The notes under the pieces are model-generated. The model saw only the letters and a program-made list of their open reading frames with translations. It was not told the DNA's origin and searched no databases. Positions 1 to 4,628 of a stretch of DNA of 7,282 nucleotides are shown piece after piece. Source of the DNA: JAZDLC01 sp043802345 (lineage in GTDB: Bacteria; Planctomycetota; B15-G4; JADJEK01); assembly GCA_043802345.1 (NCBI GenBank), contig JAZDLC010000469.1, positions 1 to 7,282 of the forward strand, written 5' to 3'. The stretch's first letter is position 1. Each line of letters starts with the position of its first letter. Both the position numbers and the translations under genes were made by a program.

Positions 1-642
1 CATCGCTTCGGTGAGACGCCCCGTGACCTCGGCCCGGATCTTGCCCCGATCCCGGAACGCCGGCCGCAGGATCTTGAAGGCCCGCGCGGAAACCAGGCCG
101 AAGGCGACGAGCGGCACGATCGCCAGCCCGGTCAGGCCGAGATCGATGCGCACCAGGAAGTAAATCGCCACCAGGGCGGTAACGCTCCCCCCGACCAGCT
201 GGACGAGCCCGGTACCGATCAGATTCCGGACTCCCTCCACGTCGTTCATGATGCGCGAAACCAGCTCGCCGCTCTTCACGTTCTCGAACACACGCACCGG
301 AAGCTTCAGCACGTGCCGCTGGACCTGGGATCGGAGCTCGGCAATCAGGTGCTGCGCCTCGACGCTCAGGAGCACCGTCAGGAAGTAGCTGCTGGCGGCC
401 TGGACGGTCACCGCGATCAGGACCAGTCCCAGGATCCTGTAGAGCAGCCCGGTATCTCCCTTGGCGATGACGTCGTCCACGAGGTACTTGGTCGACGCCG
501 GAAGAACGAGACCCGCCAGGCGGTTCAGCAGAATGAGCAGCAGCCCCACAGCGACGATCTTCCGGCGAGGCCAGATGATTTCTGTGAAAGCGTGGCGCAG
601 GCTCGCGCCGGAGATGACGGTCGGCTTTGACTTGGCTCTCAT
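1..642 (-). CDS. ABC exporter, N-terminal membrane domain (partial)
   Basis: Reading the minus strand from the ATG at 642 gives 214 codons with no stop before the window edge, so the C-terminal part, including the ATPase domain, lies outside. The fragment fits the membrane domain of a type-1 ABC exporter (MsbA/ABCB/LmrA-like half transporter). Hydrophobic stretches lie near residues 29-50, 68-92, 145-165 and 168-186. Between the second and third is the family's cytoplasmic coupling segment: RVFENVKSGELVSRIMNDVE (residues 117-136) followed by GVRNLI. Such proteins normally have about 570-620 residues and form dimers in the inner membrane that export lipids, drugs or peptides; the substrate cannot be told here. 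No upstream in-frame ATG or GTG exists nearby and no clear Shine-Dalgarno precedes 642, so translation may be weak or leaderless. The gene is divergent from the beta-helix fragment, and its promoter must lie in or beyond 643-800; I see no convincing one. Family call is firm, substrate unknown. Confidence 0.9.
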   Translation of the reverse strand, partial: MRAKSKPTVISGASLRHAFTEIIWPRRKIVAVGLLLILLNRLAGLVLPASTKYLVDDVIAKGDTGLLYRILGLVLIAVTVQAASSYFLTVLLSVEAQHLIAELRSQVQRHVLKLPVRVFENVKSGELVSRIMNDVEGVRNLIGTGLVQLVGGSVTALVAIYFLVRIDLGLTGLAIVPLVAFGLVSARAFKILRPAFRDRGKIRAEVTGRLTEAM

Positions 643-783
643 GCTCGGGACAGGCCGGACAGGATAGAGAAGGGAACCGCGGAAAACGAGGCCGGGATTC
701 GGGGGAGCCCGGAACGTGGAGACTGGGCCGGGTACGCTGCCGGGGTTCTTCTGCGGATTACGCGGGGCAACTTCTCGATTGGC

Positions 784-1515
784 GCTACTTGCATCTTGCA
801 CTGGGAGTTACACCCCAACAATCAGTACCCCGGGAGGATCGCGGTCGAGAACGCGGCCGGACCGAGCGTGATGCGGAATGTGTACAGCAACTGCTACAAC
901 GACGAGGAGTGTATCTACGTCTACCTCTGCGATGATGCGAAGGTCGTCGGCAACCAGATCCTGAACGTCAACTACGCCGTGTACTGCGGCATCTCGCACA
1001 TGAACTACGATGGCTACGGCATCGAGACCAGTGGCTCGGCCACCGGTGTCGGAACCGCCGTCGTCGAGGACAACACCGTTGTCAACAGCGTGGGGGACGG
1101 CTTCTACCACTCCGGCGACGGAGTGATCTTCCGGCGCAACGACTGCACGATCAGTGCGGAGGACGGGTTCCACGTTTCGGGCGACAACAACACCATCGAA
1201 CGGTGCAACGCCCGGAGCGTGTACGGCGACGGCTTCTACATCACCGGCGGCGGGAATACCCTCTCTCGCTGCAGCGCCACGGACTGCGACAAGGACGGCT
1301 TCGACATCGGCAGCGGCGCGGGCAACAGTCTGAACCTCTGCCGGGCGACCAACTGCGCCGGCGAGGGTCTGGACAACGGCGGCACCGCCACCACCGCGAC
1401 CAACTGCACCCTGAGGAGGAGCCGCATCGACTATGCGGGCGCCGGCAACATGGCCAGCGATGCGGGCACCACCTTCACCACCGGTGGCGCGGGCATCGTG
1501 GGGGAAATCGACTGA
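784..1515 (+). pseudogene. headless beta-helix protein copy (5'-truncated paralogue)
   Basis: This frame encodes a shorter relative of the downstream beta-helix protein. From the last shared Tyr-Gly-Ile-Glu-Thr block to the terminal Gly-Glu-Ile-Asp the two are collinear for 166 residues without a gap; over the final 86 residues 71 match. Recognisable similarity starts near 784 (Ala-Thr-Cys in both). The frame stays open back to 631 but contains no ATG or GTG; the first candidate is TTG at 796, without a Shine-Dalgarno. About 185 N-terminal residues of the long copy, including its signal peptide, have no counterpart. A further 144-residue block of the long copy is absent between codons 991-993 and 994-996. 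All cysteines of the C-terminal coils are kept and no frameshift or internal stop is seen, so truncation may be recent, or a short protein may still be made from the TTG. I favour a pseudogene; an expressed cytoplasmic fragment is the alternative. Confidence 0.62.
994..1515 (+). repeat. direct repeat, upstream copy
   Basis: This is the 3' part of the beta-helix fragment. It repeats at 2885-3406 with a constant offset of 1891 bases and no length change. By eye the nucleotide match is roughly 80 percent in the best stretch (around 1261-1400 against 3152-3291), with many silent third-position differences. The match stops just after the shared TGA stop codon, where the two downstream sequences diverge completely. 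Confidence 0.8.
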
Positions 1516-1554
1516 GCTGAGCAGCGCAAGAAGATCCGCACGCTGAAGCAGATC

Positions 1555-1602
1555 AAATGAGAAGCCGCCGCCAGGCAAGCGCCTGGCGGCGGCTTCTCAT
1601 TT
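1555..1602 (+). terminator. perfect 22-bp hairpin, likely terminator
   Basis: The arms 1555-1576 and 1581-1602 are exact reverse complements around the 4-base loop AAGC. The stem centre is GC-rich (GCCGCCGCCAGGC) and its base is AT-rich, ending in CTTCTCATTT. The T run is short, so termination would depend on the T-rich 3' arm rather than a classical U-tract. Because the base of the stem is A-rich on one side and T-rich on the other, it could act in both directions. It lies 40 bases after the stop of the headless copy and 98 bases before the next gene, which suits insulation of the two units. Confidence 0.75.
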
Positions 1603-1685
1603 GTGGAATTCGCTTGCGGACGCGACGCACGGTTTCTTCGATTGGACGACCCTCAGGAGGAACAGGCCTGCGAAGCCGAACCCAA

Positions 1686-1691
1686 AAGGAG
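1686..1691 (+). promoter_or_regulatory. ribosome binding site of the long beta-helix gene
   Basis: AAGGAG lies 8 bases before the ATG at 1700. It decides the start: the frame is open back to 1601 and has an earlier ATG there, but that one has no such site and would bury the signal peptide 33 residues inside the protein. A second purine-rich block (AGGAGG, 1655-1660) is not followed by a usable start codon in this frame. Confidence 0.8.
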
Positions 1692-1699
1692 AGCGGACG

Positions 1700-3406
1700 A
1701 TGCGCGCGCGTACATCATTGGAAGTCGGGACCATGCTGTTGCTGGCGAGCACTGCCTTCGGAGCGGTCATCAAGGTGCCCGGAGACCAGCCCAGCATCAC
1801 CGCGGCCGTCGCCGCAGCCACCTCGGGCGATACCATCAAGATCGCCGCCGGCAGGTGGCAGGAGGCGGTCACCACGATCACGAGCCTGACCTTCAAGGGG
1901 GAAGCGGGCACGATCTGGGACGGCTACTTCAGCAGCAGCGATCACGATCAACTCACCGTGACGGCCGACAGCGTCAAGGTGCAGGGGATTGAATTCCAGA
2001 ACGGCTTCTCCTGCCTGATCATCACCGGGGACGATGCGAAGGTGACGGGATGTCGGTTCCGGGGCTGCGCCGAGGCCGTGTACGTGGATGGCGCCCGTGC
2101 GAATGTGTCGAACAACACCTTTACCGGCATGGTGAACCCGAACGGGTTCGCGGTCGAAATCGATGGTGCGGACTGCGTCGCGAACGAGAACGTGATCAAG
2201 AATAGCTGGGGCTTTGGCATCGACCTCGACGCGGAGAGCCTCGGTTCCGCGACCTGCGACGAGAACAACGTGCACAACAATCAGGAATTCGGACAGATCT
2301 CGGTTCGGAACGCGGCTGCTCCGAGCGTGCAGAGGAACGTGTTCAGCAACTGCTACAGCAGCGCAGAGTGCATCAACGTCAGCAACTGCGATGACGCGAA
2401 GGTGATCGGCAACACGGTCCTGAACGTGAACTACAACGTGGCGTACGGCATCTACGTGGAAGGCGCCAACGCGGTGGTTTCCAGGAATGTGGTGGAGAAT
2501 CTCAACCACTACAACGGAGAGATCTACGGCATCGGCGTCATTGGCGACGACTGCGACGTGCTGAAGAACATGGTGTACGGAATCAACTCCGGCGAGAGTT
2601 TCTGGTCGTGGGGCATCCACGTGAGCGGGAACGACGCCAACGTGCAGAAGAACCAGGTCTATGACTGCGGTGGTGGGGGTGGTTACTCCTACGGTATCTA
2701 CATAGATGGCGCTGATCTGGTCTGCAGGAAGAATCGCGTCGTCCGCATGAACAACGAATACACCTACGGTCTGTATCTCGATGGTGCGGATGCCGACGTT
2801 GGCGGGAACCGGGTCATGTACGTCATGGAGAGTGCCGCGATCCACGTCACGGGCGCGGACTTCCACGTCTACGGGAACTACTGCTCGCACATGGCCTATG
2901 ATTGCTACGGCATCGAGACCAGCGGGAGTGGCACCGGGCCGGGCCTGGCGATCATGGAGGACAACACCGTCGTGAACGGTGTGTACCTCGGAATCGACCA
3001 CAGCGGGGACGGCGTGATCCTCCGGCGCAACGACTGCACCCTGATCGGTGATGCCGCGTTCAACATATCCGGCACCAACAACACGATCGATCGGTGCGCC
3101 GCCAGGGATGTCGCGGGTGACGGCTTCTACGTCAGCGGAGCCGGGAACACGCTTTCGCGCTGCAAGGCGACGGACTGCGACAAGGATGGGTTCGACATCG
3201 GGGCCGGCGCGGGAAACAGCCTGAACCTCTGCAAGGCGACCAACTGCGCGGCCGAGGGCCTGGACAACGGCGGCACCGGCACGACCGCGACCAACTGCAC
3301 CCTGAAGAGGAGCCGTATTGATTTTGCCGGTGGTGGCGGCATGACGAGTTGGGCGGGAACCACTTACACCACGGGTGGCGAAGGCGTCTCGGGGGAAATC
3401 GACTGA
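1700..3406 (+). CDS. secreted right-handed parallel beta-helix protein
   Basis: 568 residues. Residues 1-22 form a Sec-type signal peptide (basic start, hydrophobic TMLLLASTAF, likely cleavage after Phe-Gly-Ala). The mature start, VIKVPGDQPSITAAV followed by ATSGDTIKIAAG, is the classic opening of pectate-lyase-like / NosD-like beta-helix proteins. The motif Gly/Cys-[Ala/Asn/Asp]-[Asp/Asn]-x-x-Val-x-x-Asn-x-Val recurs about every 23-28 residues (near 110, 156, 230, 255, 282, 310, 337, 362, 385), one per coil. Coils after 466 are more regular: Cys at 466, 488, 511 and 533, with Cys-Lys-Ala-Thr-[Asp/Asn]-Cys at 488-493 and 511-516. Relatives bind or cleave polysaccharides or act as surface proteins; I see no diagnostic catalytic set, so enzyme activity is unproven. 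There is no C-terminal anchor or obvious sorting domain, so it is probably periplasmic, released or surface-associated. It is the intact member of a tandem pair and ends with the same residues as the fragment upstream. Confidence 0.9.
   Translation: MRARTSLEVGTMLLLASTAFGAVIKVPGDQPSITAAVAAATSGDTIKIAAGRWQEAVTTITSLTFKGEAGTIWDGYFSSSDHDQLTVTADSVKVQGIEFQNGFSCLIITGDDAKVTGCRFRGCAEAVYVDGARANVSNNTFTGMVNPNGFAVEIDGADCVANENVIKNSWGFGIDLDAESLGSATCDENNVHNNQEFGQISVRNAAAPSVQRNVFSNCYSSAECINVSNCDDAKVIGNTVLNVNYNVAYGIYVEGANAVVSRNVVENLNHYNGEIYGIGVIGDDCDVLKNMVYGINSGESFWSWGIHVSGNDANVQKNQVYDCGGGGGYSYGIYIDGADLVCRKNRVVRMNNEYTYGLYLDGADADVGGNRVMYVMESAAIHVTGADFHVYGNYCSHMAYDCYGIETSGSGTGPGLAIMEDNTVVNGVYLGIDHSGDGVILRRNDCTLIGDAAFNISGTNNTIDRCAARDVAGDGFYVSGAGNTLSRCKATDCDKDGFDIGAGAGNSLNLCKATNCAAEGLDNGGTGTTATNCTLKRSRIDFAGGGGMTSWAGTTYTTGGEGVSGEID
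2885..3406 (+). repeat. direct repeat, downstream copy
   Basis: This counterpart of 994-1515 encodes residues 396-568 of the intact beta-helix protein. The two copies share orientation and reading frame and are collinear to the stop codon. Recombination between them would remove 1891 bases, including the hairpin and the N-terminal part of the intact gene. Confidence 0.8.
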
Positions 3407-3460
3407 GTCGAGGCCGACGGACAGGCCGAATGAGCCCGCGTCCTCCGGGTCCCCAGAAAA

Positions 3461-3484
3461 TCCGGAAGTTGCTCAGTTTCCGGA
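3461..3484 (+). terminator. 7-bp inverted repeat after beta-helix gene, possible terminator
   Basis: TCCGGAA (3461-3467) and TTCCGGA (3478-3484) are exact reverse complements around a 10-base spacer, 55 bases past the beta-helix stop. There is no T run after it, so it is a weak terminator candidate at best; a protein-binding dyad for the STAS gene is equally possible. Confidence 0.3.
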
Positions 3485-3494
3485 CGCTGTCTGG

Positions 3495-3558
3495 CCGAAA
3501 GGCATCTGGTGCGGCGGCCCGGGCCGGGCCGTCAGGAACGGAACAATGGGCCTTTCGG
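3495..3558 (+). promoter_or_regulatory. structured leader before the STAS gene
   Basis: CCGAAAGGC (3495-3503) pairs exactly with GCCTTTCGG (3550-3558), enclosing a second, 12-base palindrome CGGCCCGGGCCG (3515-3526). The outer arm ends 14 bases before the AGGGGG (3573-3578) that serves as Shine-Dalgarno for the ATG at 3583. If transcribed, this would form a branched 5' leader. I recognise no riboswitch family and no clear -35/-10 pair in 3407-3582, so the role is open. Confidence 0.3.
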
Positions 3559-3582
3559 TAGGGTTGGATCCCAGGGGGCAGC

Positions 3583-3972
3583 ATGACAATCCAGTCGTCG
3601 AGCGGAGCGGGGTTCAGGGCCTGCTCCACGGCGGACGGAGCGGCTCGGAAGTTCGAGCTGCGTGACCGCTGTCTGAACTACGACGTGTCGGATGGGCTCA
3701 AGGCCGGGGTCAGGCAGGCCGTGGCGGACGACCTGGAGGAGGGACACCGGACCTTCCTGTTCGATCTGGGAAGGGTGGAAGAAGTCGACTCGAGCGGCGT
3801 GGGCATCCTGATCGCCGTACACCATCAGGTCGTCGCGGAGGGGGGAACCGTGGCCTTTATCGGGTGCTGCCCGCAGGTCACCAAGGTGCTCCAGATGATG
3901 CGGTTGGACAAGTTCCTCGCCTTGTTCCCGGATGAAGAGAAGGCTCTGCGCGCCCTCGTGGAGAGGTGCTGA
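3583..3972 (+). CDS. STAS-domain protein, anti-sigma factor antagonist type
   Basis: 129 residues, a single STAS domain of the SpoIIAA/RsbV type. The core is LFDLGRVEEVDSSGVGILIA; Asp-Ser-Ser-Gly at 69-72 matches the loop in which family members are phosphorylated on the first serine (here Ser70). After it come VAFIGCCPQVTKVLQMMRLD and FLALFPDEEKAL, the usual C-terminal strand and helix. In this family the unphosphorylated protein binds a kinase/anti-sigma factor and releases a sigma factor or other partner, and phosphorylation switches it off. About 25 extra residues lead the domain (MTIQSSSGAGF..., low complexity). The start at 3583 has AGGGGG four bases upstream. No serine kinase (RsbW type) or phosphatase is nearby; the next gene on the same strand, 172 bases on, is a receiver protein. 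Family assignment is strong; the partner is unknown and need not be a sigma factor. Confidence 0.9.
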   Translation: MTIQSSSGAGFRACSTADGAARKFELRDRCLNYDVSDGLKAGVRQAVADDLEEGHRTFLFDLGRVEEVDSSGVGILIAVHHQVVAEGGTVAFIGCCPQVTKVLQMMRLDKFLALFPDEEKALRALVERC

Positions 3973-4013
3973 GCGACAGCCGCTTGAGAGAGTTCTCGCG
4001 CCCGTACGAGCGT

Positions 4014-4043
4014 TTCAGATGCTCGGAGGGATTTCCGTAAGAT
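4014..4043 (+). promoter_or_regulatory. weak promoter candidate for the response regulator
   Basis: TTCAGA (4014-4019), 18 bases, TAAGAT (4038-4043); each box matches the housekeeping consensus at four of six positions. It sits in a locally AT-richer patch between the STAS and receiver genes and would give a leader of about 95 bases. Sigma factor preference in this organism is unknown, so this is tentative. Confidence 0.3.
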
Positions 4044-4144
4044 CTGTCGACACAGGAAGATCCCCGTTCAGCGGCGAGCGGAAAGGCCCGGCGAGGCCGC
4101 CTCCCGGCTCCCGACCGGCCCGGACCCGGTCGATGAGAACAGGC

Positions 4145-4534
4145 ATGAATCCCACGAATTTCCAGGTGCTGGTGATCGACGACGACCAGTGGATCGTCGA
4201 ATCCACGGCCATGGTCCTGGAAGCGGCGGGCCTTTCGGCCGCGACGGCAAGGAGCGGAGAACGAGGGATCGAGCTGGCTCAGCAGGAGCAACCAGGTGTC
4301 ATTCTGCTCGACATCATGATGCCAGGACTCGACGGCTGGGAGACGCTCGACGCACTCAAGACCAACGAGGCCACCCGGGAGATCCCGGTGGTCATTTTCA
4401 GTGCGAGAGATCTGGACGGCGGCAGCTCGGTCAGCCGGGTCCGGGGAGCCGATTCGTTCCTGCGCAAGCCGTTCGAGCCGGAGAAGCTGCTGCAACTGGT
4501 GCGCAGGCACCTGAAGGTCCCCGAGCCGGCCTGA
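4145..4534 (+). CDS. single-domain response regulator (receiver only)
   Basis: 129 residues, all one CheY-like receiver domain. Every key residue is present: acidic pocket Asp12-Asp13 (VLVIDDDQ), phospho-acceptor Asp56 in VILLDIMMPGLDGWE, the Thr/Ser switch as Ser86 in VVIFSARD, and Lys108 in FLRKPFEP. There is no DNA-binding or enzyme output domain, so it likely acts by protein contact or as a phosphorelay intermediate. I chose ATG 4145 because the domain starts within seven residues of it; ATG 4133 in the same frame would add four residues, and neither has a strong Shine-Dalgarno. The frame is open much further upstream (to 3932), but that stretch overlaps the STAS gene and reads as arginine- and proline-rich filler. 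No histidine kinase is in the window. It follows the STAS gene on the same strand; a shared pathway is plausible, since receiver and STAS modules meet in partner-switching systems, but is not shown. Confidence 0.92.
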   Translation: MNPTNFQVLVIDDDQWIVESTAMVLEAAGLSAATARSGERGIELAQQEQPGVILLDIMMPGLDGWETLDALKTNEATREIPVVIFSARDLDGGSSVSRVRGADSFLRKPFEPEKLLQLVRRHLKVPEPA

Positions 4535-4550
4535 GATCCAGTACCGCATC

Positions 4551-4579
4551 TTGACGGAACCCTGAGGGCGCACAATACT
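4551..4579 (+). promoter_or_regulatory. sigma70-type promoter of the peptidase gene
   Basis: TTGACG (4551-4556, five of six to consensus) and AATACT (4574-4579, four of six) are separated by exactly 17 bases. Transcription would start near 4586, giving a leader of about 43 bases to the ATG at 4629. This is the best promoter match in the window and suggests that the peptidase gene is transcribed separately from the response regulator, whose stop lies at 4534. Confidence 0.6.
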
Positions 4580-4593
4580 GCGACGGTGCGCCC
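4566..4593 (+). promoter_or_regulatory. 8-bp dyad bracketing the -10 box (operator or terminator)
   Basis: GGGCGCAC (4566-4573) and GTGCGCCC (4586-4593) are exact reverse complements with a 12-base centre that holds the AATACT -10 box. The right arm begins at the predicted transcription start. The placement fits a repressor operator. The alternative is a terminator stem for the receiver gene 32 bases upstream, but no T run follows it. Confidence 0.45.
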
Positions 4594-4628
4594 GCTCGCG
4601 GCGTCTTCCGCTTGCTCAAGGTATCCGC

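Noticed and set aside
313..630. 105-codon plus-strand open frame inside the ABC transporter gene
   Set aside because: It is antisense to a well-conserved transporter membrane domain, rich in Gln, Asp and Arg, with no recognisable motif.
643..783. Promoter for the divergent ABC transporter, for example TTGTTG-17-CAAGAT on the minus strand near 788-823
   Set aside because: Each box matches the consensus at only three of six positions, which is expected by chance in this much sequence.
808..1578. 256-codon minus-strand open frame opposite the headless beta-helix copy
   Set aside because: The sense strand is clearly homologous to the downstream gene; the antisense frame is Val/Ala/Asp-rich filler created by the codon bias.
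1601..1699. 33-residue N-terminal extension of the beta-helix protein from the ATG-like start at 1601
   Set aside because: It begins in the terminator arm, lacks a Shine-Dalgarno, and would bury the signal peptide; AAGGAG at 1686-1691 points to 1700.
2669..2683. Run of five glycine codons (near GGT repeats) as a phase-variable tract
   Set aside because: The repeat is only five codons and imperfect (GGT GGT GGG GGT GGT), so slippage would mostly change length by whole codons; it looks like an ordinary glycine-rich turn between coils.
1715..3001. 428-codon open frame on the minus strand opposite the beta-helix gene
   Set aside because: It is the antisense shadow of a GC3-biased gene: a Val/His/Asp/Ala-rich composition with no domain, and the plus-strand frame has a signal peptide, coil repeats and a strong ribosome binding site.
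3932..4144. 71-residue N-terminal extension of the response regulator
   Set aside because: It overlaps the end of the STAS gene and reads as Arg/Pro-rich sequence unlike any receiver leader; the domain starts right after 4145.
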